Assembly: GCA_023434365.1 (NCBI GenBank)
Contig: JAEYSV010000055.1
Span: 53,810 to 117,809, forward strand
DNA: 64,000 nt
Reading direction: 5' to 3'
Source of the DNA: Bacillota bacterium
Lineage (GTDB): Bacteria; Bacillota; Clostridia; Lachnospirales; Lachnospiraceae
The notes beneath the pieces are model-generated. The model had not been told where the DNA came from and ran no database searches. It saw only the letters and a list, made by a program, of their open reading frames with translations. This document shows, one piece after another, positions 1-8,647 of the stretch. Every line of letters starts with the position of its first letter. Within the stretch, counting starts at the first letter, position 1. The position numbers and the translations under genes were made by a program.

Positions 1-93
1 TATTGAGATGGGCATAAGTTGGTTGAGATAGGGTTATATCTATTGAGATGGGCTTAAGTTGGTAGAGATAAGTATTGGTTTATTGAAATACAT
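1..93. repeat. 20-bp-periodic direct repeat (iteron-like)
   Basis: The motif TTGAGAT or a close variant recurs at positions 3, 23, 43, 63 and 83, exactly 20 bp apart. Every second unit is more alike, so it also reads as a 40-bp tandem repeat (1-40 and 41-80) with a third partial copy. No reading frame stays open across it. It may continue beyond the left edge. Function unknown. Confidence 0.7.
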
Positions 94-97
94 GTTA

Positions 98-140
98 GGC
101 GTTGCGTCCCTGGTAATTAGGAGCGCAACGCCCTTTCTAT
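98..140 (+). terminator. Intrinsic terminator-like hairpin
   Basis: A 9-bp GC-rich stem (98-106 with 124-132, GGCGTTGCG/CGCAACGCC) is followed by a short T-rich stretch on the + strand. It would end transcription entering from the left of the window. The T tail is weak, so function is only probable. Confidence 0.5.
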
Positions 141-188
141 ATTAACTTGTAATTAATAAAATGGTGAAGGTGAATAGTTATTTCAATA

Positions 189-833
189 TTATATATAATC
201 TAGAACATTAATGATATCTTCAATTACAGCTACCGGAGAATAGGTCGTAAATTCATCTTTGGTTGTAGTGCCAGTAGTTACCGCAAGAAAAGGAGTATTG
301 GCTGCCTGCGCTGTCTTGGCATCAACCAGACTATCACCTACATAAAGGACCTCTGATGCAAGTACACCCATTTGCTCTAAGGCAATGAGGGTTCCTTCTG
401 GGTCTGGTTTGTGTTTAGTAACGTTATCTCCCCCAATAATCAGCTTAATGGTATGAAGAAGCTTATATTCTGTCATTGTTTCAATGATACGTTGTCTTCG
501 TTTGGTTGTTACAATTCCAATCAGGTAACCGTTATTATGTAATGCTTCAAAAAGTTCAATGACATTTGGAAACAATACTGTGTTAGGTGTCATAATTGAA
601 GGGGCTTTATCAAGATATAACTTGGTAAAAAGCATAGCATTTTCACTACTTTCGTCACCAGTTAGTCTAAGATACATTTCTTCCAGGGTCATGCCGATAT
701 AGCGGCATATCTCAGATTTGGGAGCGCGTGGAATGTTCATAACATCAAAAGCATGATGAAAACACTGTACAATACCTTGGGTTGCATCGGCTAGTGTATA
801 ATCAAAATCAAATATTAGTCCTTTATATTGCAT
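189..833 (-). CDS. HAD-superfamily hydrolase, phosphoglycolate phosphatase-like
   Basis: A cytosolic phosphatase of the HAD superfamily, 214 residues, closest in pattern to Gph/PpaX-type phosphoglycolate or pyrophosphate phosphatases. All four HAD motifs are visible: DFDYTLAD at residues 9-16 (nucleophile Asp9, acid/base Asp11), the Thr of GIVTTK, the Lys of KHKPDPE, and VGDSLVDA near the C terminus. A helical cap domain lies between motifs I and II. The start is set at 833 because AAGGAG sits 8 bases upstream; an in-frame ATG 33 bases further out has no such site. It is monocistronic and divergent from the metallopeptidase gene. The actual substrate cannot be read from the sequence. Confidence 0.85.
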   Translation of the reverse strand: MQYKGLIFDFDYTLADATQGIVQCFHHAFDVMNIPRAPKSEICRYIGMTLEEMYLRLTGDESSENAMLFTKLYLDKAPSIMTPNTVLFPNVIELFEALHNNGYLIGIVTTKRRQRIIETMTEYKLLHTIKLIIGGDNVTKHKPDPEGTLIALEQMGVLASEVLYVGDSLVDAKTAQAANTPFLAVTTGTTTKDEFTTYSPVAVIEDIINVLDYI

Positions 834-877
834 GATTAATCTCCTTACGAAAGGTTTATAAAACATAGATTATTATA

Positions 878-907
878 TTGGTAATGATAAGTTTCTTCTT
901 ATATAAT
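878..907 (+). promoter_or_regulatory. Sigma-A promoter candidate for the metallopeptidase gene
   Basis: TTGGTA (878-883), an 18-base spacer and TATAAT (902-907) read toward the gene at 966. The -10 box overlaps the -10 box of the opposing promoter at 906-934. Confidence 0.45.
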
Positions 908-934
908 AATAGCTAATACTACACAGTGTTGCAA
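906..934 (-). promoter_or_regulatory. Sigma-A promoter candidate for the HAD gene
   Basis: On the minus strand TTGCAA (929-934), a 17-base spacer and TATTAT (906-911) precede the HAD phosphatase, giving a leader of roughly 65 bases. Confidence 0.45.
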
Positions 935-965
935 CCATAATAAAAATGGAGAAGAAGGGTCCTTA

Positions 966-1697
966 ATGAAGACAGAGTTACTAGGAAAAGAGATTTATTT
1001 GGTGCGGTCAATGAGAAAATCAATAGGAATTGAAATAAAAGCAGATGGTAGCATTGTTGTAAAAGCACCACGAGATGTTCCGATGAATATTCTAGAGCAA
1101 ATTCTAAAAAAGAAAATGAACTGGATAGAAAGCAAACAGGATGAGATGATAAAGTATAGGGAAACTATCCCGGTAAGAAAGTATGAATCGGGAGAAGTGT
1201 TTTTGTTTCTTGGTAATCATGTTAAGGTATTATGGGAGGAATCTAAAGTAAGATCTATAAAGGGAATTCAATTTTCGTCGATCGATGAAATAAATAAGAA
1301 CAAATTGCTTCGCCTTGAGTTTCCCTCAGATATGGTCTTGTCAGCAGATAGAGCGAAAGATTTATTGGAAGCTGCTTACGTAAAACTCTCACAAATCATT
1401 TTATATGAACGTGTTCAGTATTATATGCAGATTATGCAGGTGAAGCCAAATGAGGTGAGGATAAAAAATCAGAAAACAAGATGGGGTTCATGCAGTAGCA
1501 AACGTAATATTAATCTTAATTATCGTTTGATTATGGCACCCTTAGAGGTCATTGATTATGTCGTAGTACATGAACTTAGTCATTTGATTGAGCTTAATCA
1601 CAGCAAAGCGTTTTGGCAAAAGGTGAAAGAAGTATTACCTGATTATGAAGCACAAAAAAACTGGCTGAAACAAAATGGTAGTATGCTTACCCTGTAA
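966..1697 (+). CDS. YgjP-family (DUF45) zinc metallopeptidase
   Basis: A 243-residue protein of the YgjP/M48-like metallopeptidase family. The signature lies near the C terminus: HELSH at residues 202-206 supplies the two zinc His and the catalytic Glu, followed by a third His (His212) in NHSKAFW, and the preceding QKTRWGSCSS segment is the family's other hallmark. No signal peptide or membrane segment is seen, so it is probably cytosolic. A purine-rich GAGAAGAAGG site precedes the ATG. The family has often been linked with type I restriction loci, but no such genes are near here. Physiological substrate unknown. Confidence 0.85.
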   Translation: MKTELLGKEIYLVRSMRKSIGIEIKADGSIVVKAPRDVPMNILEQILKKKMNWIESKQDEMIKYRETIPVRKYESGEVFLFLGNHVKVLWEESKVRSIKGIQFSSIDEINKNKLLRLEFPSDMVLSADRAKDLLEAAYVKLSQIILYERVQYYMQIMQVKPNEVRIKNQKTRWGSCSSKRNINLNYRLIMAPLEVIDYVVVHELSHLIELNHSKAFWQKVKEVLPDYEAQKNWLKQNGSMLTL

Positions 1698-1715
1698 CAG
1701 CCAGTTTTAATAATT
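1657..1715. terminator. Bidirectional hairpin between convergent genes
   Basis: AAAACTGGCTG (1657-1667) and CAGCCAGTTTT (1698-1708) pair perfectly over 11 bp across a loop of 30. The first arm lies inside the 3' end of the metallopeptidase gene. A-rich and T-rich flanks allow use in both directions, which suits the convergent pair with cysK. Confidence 0.55.
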
Positions 1716-1718
1716 ATC

Positions 1719-2636
1719 TTATAGAAGACCGGTACTAAAATAACGTTCCATACGATCAGCTAGTATAGTACCAACAACTTTATCTTTCCCGTATTTTTCT
1801 AATATGTATTTACTTGCCCAAACATTGGCACCTGAGCTGGTACCACATAAAAGCCCTTGAACTTTTGCAAGCTCTCTTGTAGTTTCAATGGCATCTTCAT
1901 CGGTTACTTCGACAATATCATCGATCATACTGGTGTCTAAGACATCAGGAATAAATCCGTCGCCAATTCCTTGAATGCTATGTAGTCCTGGTTCGTGACC
2001 GAGTAAAGCACTAACATTCTTTGGCTCAACAGCGACGATTTTAATATTAGGATTTTGCGCCTTCAGATAGGAGCCAATTCCCTGGAGTGTACCGGCACTA
2101 CCCAGACCAGACACAAAGATATCAATGTTACCATTTAACTGGGAGTAAAGTTCTTTGCCAGTCGTTCCATAATGAATTGCTGGATTGGCAGGGTTTTTAA
2201 ATTGCTGTGGCATAAAGTAATCTGGAGAACTATTTACTATTTCTTCAGCTTTTGCTACAGCGCCCCCAATACTTAATTCTTTTGGAGTTAATACAAGTTC
2301 AGCGCCAAGTGCACGAATAATTTTCTTACGCTCCTCACTCATGTTCTCAGGCATGACTATAATAACGTGGTAACCTTTTCGTACGCCAACCAAAGATAAT
2401 CCGATCCCTGTGTTACCTGAGGTTGGTTCTACTATTGTCATTCCTTTCTTTAAGATACCGTCTTTTTCCGCTTGTTCCACCATATTTAGTGCAACGCGGT
2501 CTTTAATGCTGCCTCCTGGATTTAAGAATTCTGCTTTGGCAAAGATATTCAATCCTGTAGTATCTTTCAGACTGATTAAGGGGGTATTGCCAATTAGTTT
2601 TAAAACATTGTCAGTATAGCTTGCATTGTTTGGCAT
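1719..2636 (-). CDS. cysK: Cysteine synthase (O-acetylserine sulfhydrylase)
   Basis: A PLP-dependent beta-replacement enzyme that makes cysteine from O-acetylserine and sulfide, 305 residues, standard length for CysK. The PLP lysine is Lys45 in NPGGSIKDRVA; the substrate loop EPTSGNTGIG and the phosphate-binding GTTGKEL are present, as is the C-terminal GLLCGTSSGAN. The start is placed at 2636 because AAGGAGAG lies just upstream of this ATG; an in-frame TTG 18 bases further out would overlap that site. It stands alone with no cysE beside it. A cystathionine beta-synthase-type role is possible but the length and motifs favour CysK. Confidence 0.92.
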   Translation of the reverse strand: MPNNASYTDNVLKLIGNTPLISLKDTTGLNIFAKAEFLNPGGSIKDRVALNMVEQAEKDGILKKGMTIVEPTSGNTGIGLSLVGVRKGYHVIIVMPENMSEERKKIIRALGAELVLTPKELSIGGAVAKAEEIVNSSPDYFMPQQFKNPANPAIHYGTTGKELYSQLNGNIDIFVSGLGSAGTLQGIGSYLKAQNPNIKIVAVEPKNVSALLGHEPGLHSIQGIGDGFIPDVLDTSMIDDIVEVTDEDAIETTRELAKVQGLLCGTSSGANVWASKYILEKYGKDKVVGTILADRMERYFSTGLL

Positions 2637-2694
2637 AGCATTTCTCTCCTTCAATTACTTTAATATGTTGACGCTAAAAGTCTTTTTGACAACA

Positions 2695-5208
2695 TTATTC
2701 AATGTTTCTTTGATACGTTAATTTCATGAGACGGATTTCATGTGGTTTAAGTTTTACAAAATACTGCATCCGTTCATTCTCTACAGTAATCACACGCTTT
2801 TTAAGTAAAGGTTTGCTTCTTCCTTTGATAATCTCGATTTCATCGTTTGATTCTAGCGGTAATGCTCCTGATTGAACCCATTCATCAAATGCTGAACCAT
2901 AATCTCTGTTAACAATGCGTTCGGATAGAACATACGAGCCATTTTGCAGACCAGACAAAGAAAAATCCAACTGCCTGGTGACTGGATCGACAAATGCATT
3001 ATAACGATCAATATGTGTTGTATGGAAAAGAAGACCCTTGGCATACATGGGTGATACTGGTATATAATTATACATCAATATGCAATAATTGTCATTGATG
3101 TCTTTTGTGACGATAAAGCCTTCTCCCTGCTCGACTAATATATTATATAGTTGATTCACGAAACATAATGCCCAGTAAGCTGGCTTTTTTATCTGATGAT
3201 TTGTAAACAGCCCTAATTCACCATGAAACTCATTGTTGTGACTTGGCAGTTCTTCAAGAGTGTCTGAGATACACCAATGTCCGATACATTCCACTGAGTC
3301 ATAATTATCAATGAGATTTTTTACGATATAGGCACTTTTGTAGCAGGTATCATTTAGCCATTCGCGGTGTGAGGCTGTCGAGCTCCACTCATCCAGATAA
3401 ATAGGTTTTTGGGCGTATGGTGCTGTTAGCTGCTTGAATTTTTCTATTGTATGTTTTAGGAAATCAACATCCTCCGATAAAATAAGGTTATCACTCTTTT
3501 GATCTTTTATTTTGGCGGGTGCATTAGCTTCATTAATTACTGAAGTATTCACTGTAATTACTGGAAAACAGTGTAATGTGTAGAAATCAGGAAAACAATC
3601 ATTTGACTTTGCAAAATCCATATATCTACGGAACTCATTTTCATCCGGGTCAAAATATGCAAAGGAGGGGCTACCAAAGAGTATTTCGTTGTCACATGAT
3701 TTAACACTGCGATAAGTCAATCGATACAAATGATGCATAATGTCTTCACTTTCAAAGGCAAAGGCCGAAGAATCGAATGGCACGTTCCAGAAAGTAAATA
3801 ACCATTGCCTTACTTCTGTTAATCCATAACGATTGATAAAATGATTGACTAGGCCATTAATTAGGAAGCACCACTTTTCATCGGAGGAGGGCGCGCTAAT
3901 AATAGATGGATTATGGAAAACGGTATTTGAACAGTCTTTTGCTAGTTTAGAGGGCATAAAGGATAGTTCTACCAGAGGTCGAAGTCGGATGGAAAGTAAA
4001 AAATCCATTATCTCATCAACATAGTGAAAGGTAAGATAGGGATTCCCATCCCCGTCTTCGTTATATAGTTGCATCGAATCATCTAGTAAACCATGGAATT
4101 TAATATATTCATAACCGATTTCTTTTTGAATGGTGGTAATTTCATGTTGTATGTTTTTCAACATAATATCTTTTGCTTTGCCTACTGAAGTGCATGTTTT
4201 AAAGGTATGTCGTAGGCGTTTCTTTTTTTGCTGTAAATTAATTGAAAAACTATGTATTTCTTTTGTTGTAATGTTGGTGGCAGCTATCTCATCCGAAGTA
4301 GGAGAGAGATATCTTCCAAGTTTATTTAAAAAACTATATTGTTCCGTGGTGAGATTACGATAGTGTTTATCTTTTTGTATGCTTTTCCTAGTTTTTGGCT
4401 GAGACTCTTTGCGATAATCCTTTGGAAGCATTCCGTATGCCTTCTTAAAACTGCTTACAAAATAGCGACTATTTGCAAACCCATTATTGATTGCTATCTG
4501 TTCAATGTTTTGATCGGTACTGACCAAGTCATTTACCGCATGAAGTAATCGTATCTTAGTAAGATAATTGAAAAAGCTAATCCCCATGTTCTTCTCAAAA
4601 AAGTGTGATAAATAGGTTGGAGAGAGAAACTCTTTTTCAGCTATCATCTGTAATGTGATGTTATCGGCATAATTGGTTTGGAGGTATTCCGTGATATTTT
4701 TTAATCTTTGTACCGTTTTGCTATTTGACTGCCGATACTGCTCTTCTTTTGCTCGAAAATTCGTTATAAGTTCATTCATCAACTGATAGGCGAGTGCTAC
4801 AATCTCGAGACTCTTATTGTTGCTTTTGTTATATTGTGTATATACTAGCTTTGCAATCAATCGTTTAAGATTATGAAAGCGATCTTTATCACTATATAGT
4901 GCAGAATTACACTTAAAATAAGCAGGATAAGTGATATATTGACTAAAGCTATCCAGATTAAGTTTGATCGTGATAACAATAGAGTTGTTTCCTTTTATTT
5001 CGTGAGCTTCATTACTGTTAATTAAGATGATATCTTCTTCATTAAGATGTAATACTTCTAGTTCGCTTTTTACAGAAAGCCTTCCTTCTAAAACCATGAT
5101 TAACTCAGTATAGTTGTGCCAGTGATTCCCTTGGTGTTGTGTCTTTTCAATCATAATTTCTATGGGTTCTTTGCCAGATATTGCAATCATATCATGCGTG
5201 TTGTCCAT
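2695..5208 (-). CDS. AraC-family regulator fused to a GH39-like domain
   Basis: An 837-residue regulator. Residues 1-90 form an N-terminal cupin-like sensing region (HWHNYTEL, then INSNEAHEI). Residues 171-268 are a double helix-turn-helix AraC domain with the usual IAINNGFANSRYFVSSFKKAYG second half. From about residue 320 to 800 the sequence follows glycoside hydrolase family 39 (beta-xylosidase type). The nucleophile Glu is kept (Glu607 in LDEWSS), but the WNEPN acid/base motif reads WNVPF, with Val476 in place of Glu. This suggests a sugar-binding sensor, not an enzyme; that is inference. The start at 5208 has GAAGGAG 8-10 bases upstream. It is divergent from the Opp-type transporter operon and probably controls it. 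Confidence 0.85.
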   Translation of the reverse strand: MDNTHDMIAISGKEPIEIMIEKTQHQGNHWHNYTELIMVLEGRLSVKSELEVLHLNEEDIILINSNEAHEIKGNNSIVITIKLNLDSFSQYITYPAYFKCNSALYSDKDRFHNLKRLIAKLVYTQYNKSNNKSLEIVALAYQLMNELITNFRAKEEQYRQSNSKTVQRLKNITEYLQTNYADNITLQMIAEKEFLSPTYLSHFFEKNMGISFFNYLTKIRLLHAVNDLVSTDQNIEQIAINNGFANSRYFVSSFKKAYGMLPKDYRKESQPKTRKSIQKDKHYRNLTTEQYSFLNKLGRYLSPTSDEIAATNITTKEIHSFSINLQQKKKRLRHTFKTCTSVGKAKDIMLKNIQHEITTIQKEIGYEYIKFHGLLDDSMQLYNEDGDGNPYLTFHYVDEIMDFLLSIRLRPLVELSFMPSKLAKDCSNTVFHNPSIISAPSSDEKWCFLINGLVNHFINRYGLTEVRQWLFTFWNVPFDSSAFAFESEDIMHHLYRLTYRSVKSCDNEILFGSPSFAYFDPDENEFRRYMDFAKSNDCFPDFYTLHCFPVITVNTSVINEANAPAKIKDQKSDNLILSEDVDFLKHTIEKFKQLTAPYAQKPIYLDEWSSTASHREWLNDTCYKSAYIVKNLIDNYDSVECIGHWCISDTLEELPSHNNEFHGELGLFTNHQIKKPAYWALCFVNQLYNILVEQGEGFIVTKDINDNYCILMYNYIPVSPMYAKGLLFHTTHIDRYNAFVDPVTRQLDFSLSGLQNGSYVLSERIVNRDYGSAFDEWVQSGALPLESNDEIEIIKGRSKPLLKKRVITVENERMQYFVKLKPHEIRLMKLTYQRNIE

Positions 5209-5541
5209 TGTGCATTCTCCTTCATAGTTGATTTTCACAAAAATATTACGGGAAAAGTACAAGTTATGTACAATATTACGTTTTCGCGTTATCTATATAA
5301 TAACACACTTTTAAAAAAAAGCAAAATAATGATTAAAATTAAGACAAAATATGTGAAATAAGCATTGTTTTAAAATGGAAACAAAGTTAAAATAGACAAA
5401 GAATACAAAATATGATACATAAAAAGTGGTGATTTTGCATAAGTTGACAGCGGTGATGTATTGTGTTTTGTTTAATTTGTTTAATGATGGATAGGATTTC
5501 CCTATTCATTTCATTAATAAAATTTTAAGGGAGGATGTTCA
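5209..5541. other. Divergent intergenic region, AraC regulator / transporter
   Basis: About 330 bases, very AT-rich, with no gene. It must hold both divergent promoters and probably the AraC operator. TTGACA at 5444-5449 faces the transporter, but the best -10 (TTTAAT, 5471-5476) is 21 bases away, so I do not call a promoter. The ribosome binding site GGGAGG lies at 5530-5535. Confidence 0.5.
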
Positions 5542-7434
5542 ATGAAAAAAACAAACAAACTCATGGTGGTTCTACTTGTTATGGTTCTTACTTTAATCCC
5601 AGCTTTAACAGGCTGCGGTAATAACAGTAGTGATACTGATGCAAGTGCTAAACCATCAAGTGCAGCTCCAGAATCAAAAGCGCCAGAAAGCGTTGCGCCA
5701 GAAACCACAACGCCAGAATCTGTTGCACCAGCATCTCCTACTCCAGAAGTAGTAGATCCTAACGCACCAGAACTTGCACGTAACGAAACTCTTTATACCA
5801 ACGGTCAACAATGGGGTACTCCAAACGATTTCAACCCATTATCAAGTAACTCTAACTGTTGGGCAATCAATGCAGATGATGATGCAAGACCATTAATGTA
5901 TGAAACATTATATATGTGGAATCAAGTTGATGGTAAAATGTATCCATTATTAGCAGATGGTGATTATGTTCAAGATGGCAAAAAATTCACTATCAAAATT
6001 AAAAAAGCTGCTAAATGGTCTGATGGAACTGCTTTAACAGCAAAAGACTGTGTATGGACTTATGAAGCTCATAAGAGATTAGAAACAGGTTCTGCAGCTA
6101 TTTGGGATTATATCGAAAAGGTTGAAGCTACAGATGATTATACTTTTGTAATCACTGCTAAGGAAGATCCTTATAATCCTTTAAAGATTCTTGAAAACTT
6201 ACCAAGATTATATGTATTACCAGAACACTACTTCAGTGCAAAAGAAACTGAATTAGGTAAAGATGATGTTAAAACTTTCAAGAATGATACTGATCCAGTT
6301 TACTCTGGAGCATATAAACCAATGTATTATTCTGAATCCAAAATCATCCTTCAAAGAGATGATAATTACTGGGGCCAGGACGCTTCCATGTGGGGCAAAT
6401 TACCTGCACCTAAGTATATGGCACATAACATCTATTCAAGTAATGATGGTAACTTAATTTCTCTTAAAGATGGTAGTTGTGATGTTTCTCAGTCCTTCTT
6501 ATCAGAAGTTTGGAAATTATGGGAAGACGGAGCAGACGTTTCTACTTACCTTGAAGAAAAACCTTATTACATGTGTGTAACAATGCCTATGGCAGTTATC
6601 AATACTACTAAAAAATATCTTTCCAGTAATGTAGTTCGTAAAGCAATCGCTATGGCTATTGACTACGAAGGAATTGCTAACAAAGCTATGAGTGGATATA
6701 CTCCTCTTATGAGTGATGTTCCTCCATGTTTAATGAACCCAACTCAATCTGAAAGAGATTTAGTTGATATGGCTGCATTAAAAGATTTACAGTGGAGTGG
6801 CAAACAAATTGATGAAGCTAAAAAGATGTTAGACGATGCTAGTATCGTTGATAGTAACGGCGATGGCGTTCGTGAATTCGAAGGCACAGAAATCGTATTT
6901 ACAGTACAGTGTCCAAAAGGATGGACTGACTGGAATTCATCTCTTGAAATGGTAGCTGAAGCTGCTAATGCAATCGGTTTCAAATGTGATACATTATGGA
7001 CTGAAGCAACTGAGTGGACAACTAACATGCAGACTAATAACTTTGATATTATTATGAACTCCTACGCTGGTACTTCTGTATCCAACCCATGGACTCGTAT
7101 TTATCAGATTATGTATAACTGCCAAGCTAAAGAAGGCGAAAATGCTTACTGGAACTTTGGTCGTTACAGCAACACAGAAGCAGATAAGTTAATTGATAAG
7201 ATTCCTACTTTAACTGACGCAGCTGAAATTAAAGCAGCTTACACTGAGTTAAATAAAATGTACTTAACTGACGTTCCTGCGATCGCTTTAATGTACCGTC
7301 CAAGCTTATTCCACACTGTAAATGAATCAGTATGGACTGGATGGCCAACTGCTGATAATGGTGTTATTCCACCAACATGTGCAACAGATGGTTATGGTTT
7401 CGCAACTTTATTCGAATTAGAAGCTGCACAATAA
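5542..7434 (+). CDS. ABC importer solute-binding lipoprotein (SBP_bac_5, OppA/DppA type)
   Basis: The extracellular binding protein of the following permease/ATPase genes, 630 residues. A signal peptide ends in the lipobox LTGC with lipidated Cys25. Residues 36-72 form a Pro/Glu/Ser/Ala-rich linker of the kind that spans the wall. The rest is a family 5 solute-binding fold (YETLYMWN, AAKWSDGTALTAKD near the start of the mature domain). Family 5 members bind di- and oligopeptides, nickel or, in some bacteria, oligosaccharides. The neighbouring regulator with a GH39-like domain makes an oligosaccharide ligand worth testing; the sequence alone does not decide. GGGAGG precedes the ATG. Confidence 0.88.
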   Translation: MKKTNKLMVVLLVMVLTLIPALTGCGNNSSDTDASAKPSSAAPESKAPESVAPETTTPESVAPASPTPEVVDPNAPELARNETLYTNGQQWGTPNDFNPLSSNSNCWAINADDDARPLMYETLYMWNQVDGKMYPLLADGDYVQDGKKFTIKIKKAAKWSDGTALTAKDCVWTYEAHKRLETGSAAIWDYIEKVEATDDYTFVITAKEDPYNPLKILENLPRLYVLPEHYFSAKETELGKDDVKTFKNDTDPVYSGAYKPMYYSESKIILQRDDNYWGQDASMWGKLPAPKYMAHNIYSSNDGNLISLKDGSCDVSQSFLSEVWKLWEDGADVSTYLEEKPYYMCVTMPMAVINTTKKYLSSNVVRKAIAMAIDYEGIANKAMSGYTPLMSDVPPCLMNPTQSERDLVDMAALKDLQWSGKQIDEAKKMLDDASIVDSNGDGVREFEGTEIVFTVQCPKGWTDWNSSLEMVAEAANAIGFKCDTLWTEATEWTTNMQTNNFDIIMNSYAGTSVSNPWTRIYQIMYNCQAKEGENAYWNFGRYSNTEADKLIDKIPTLTDAAEIKAAYTELNKMYLTDVPAIALMYRPSLFHTVNESVWTGWPTADNGVIPPTCATDGYGFATLFELEAAQ

Positions 7435-7473
7435 GCAGAATAATTTGAAGTTAGTATTAGATTAAAACAATTT

Positions 7474-7552
7474 AAGGGCTGTTGTATAATGATAAATTGT
7501 ATAACTTAGTAAGTTTAAGTTACGGCTTCTTCATTAACAATAGCCCTTTTTG
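7474..7552 (+). terminator. Attenuating hairpin after the binding-protein gene
   Basis: AAGGGCTGTTGT (7474-7485) pairs with ACAATAGCCCTT through 12 positions with one G-U pair, followed by TTTTTG. The loop is about 50 bases. Lying between the binding protein and the permeases, it probably lowers downstream expression, as is common in such operons. Confidence 0.55.
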
Positions 7553-7623
7553 TGTAAAAAAGTGAAGTGAATGTAAAATTATAGATGCTTATGTATGTAT
7601 TTGGATGAAACGAGGTGAAGCTG

Positions 7624-8628
7624 TTGAAAGGCTATTTTAAGTATTTCTTAAGAAAATTAAGATGGTATCTTTTGACTCTTGTTGTAGCAGTAATGTTAAA
7701 TTTCTTTCTGCCACGTATGGTTCCGGGAAACCCGATAGCGGCAATTACCAATAGTCAGGTAGTGGGTATGACAGATAAATCTGCAATTCAAGAGGTTATG
7801 ATTAAGTACACCAAACAATTTGGTTTGGACAAATCAACACCAGAGCAGTTTGTATTATATGTTAAAAATCTGCTCAAGGGTGATATGGGTCAGTCTTTTA
7901 TGCAATACCCAAAAACTGTTTCAAGTATTATTAGTGAAGGTGTGATGTGGACAATTGCCTTGCAATTACCAGCTATCTTGGTGGCTTGGTTTTTAGGTAA
8001 TATACTCGGATGCGTAGCCGCCTATATGCGGGGCGTATTCGATAAAGCGATTCTCCCTGCCTTTCTATTTATAGGTAATATCCCTGCCTTTGGTATGGCT
8101 GTTATATTACTTGTAGTATTTTGTATTAATTTACAATGGTTCCCGTCTCAAGGTGGATATGCGTTTAATATGACTCCTCACTTGAGTTGGAAATTCTTTG
8201 CATCGGTAATTCAACATTATCAGATGCCATTCTGGTCGATCGTTTTAGTTACCATCGGTGGGCAGGCAATTGGTATGCGTTCTATGTCCATCTACGAGCT
8301 GAATGCTGACTATGTACGTTATAGCCGTTTTTTAGGTATTAAAGATAGAGTTATTGTTCGCTATGTATTCCGTAATGCAATGTTACCACAGATAACAGGT
8401 CTTGCGATGTCACTAGGTACAATGATTGGTGGCGCTTTGGTTGCGGAAGTAGTATTTTCCTATCCTGGATTAGGATCTAAAATTCTGGCCGGCATTACCG
8501 GTAAAGACTATCCGGTTATTTCAGGATGTACTTTAATCATAACGATTATGGTGCTACTAGCGAACTTTATAGTAGAAATTCTTTATGGTGTCTTTGATCC
8601 TCGTATTAAAGCCGCTCAGGAAGAATAG
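7624..8628 (+). CDS. ABC importer permease (OppB/DppB type)
   Basis: First membrane subunit of the Opp/Dpp-type importer, about 334 residues. It has an N-terminal membrane segment (LLTLVVAVMLNFFLPRMVP) followed by the loop typical of OppB, then five further segments and the EAA coupling motif around NADYVRYSRFLGIKD. The start is uncertain: TTG at 7624 is spaced 7 bases from GAGGTGA and is preferred, whereas the GTG at 7615 would lie inside that binding site. It sits 19 bases upstream of the next permease gene. Confidence 0.88.
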   Translation: MKGYFKYFLRKLRWYLLTLVVAVMLNFFLPRMVPGNPIAAITNSQVVGMTDKSAIQEVMIKYTKQFGLDKSTPEQFVLYVKNLLKGDMGQSFMQYPKTVSSIISEGVMWTIALQLPAILVAWFLGNILGCVAAYMRGVFDKAILPAFLFIGNIPAFGMAVILLVVFCINLQWFPSQGGYAFNMTPHLSWKFFASVIQHYQMPFWSIVLVTIGGQAIGMRSMSIYELNADYVRYSRFLGIKDRVIVRYVFRNAMLPQITGLAMSLGTMIGGALVAEVVFSYPGLGSKILAGITGKDYPVISGCTLIITIMVLLANFIVEILYGVFDPRIKAAQEE

Positions 8629-8647
8629 AAGGGAGTGAGTTTCAGTT

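Noticed and set aside
5444..5476. TTGACA plus TTTAAT ahead of the Opp-type operon
   Set aside because: The spacer is 21 bases; not called as a promoter without other support.
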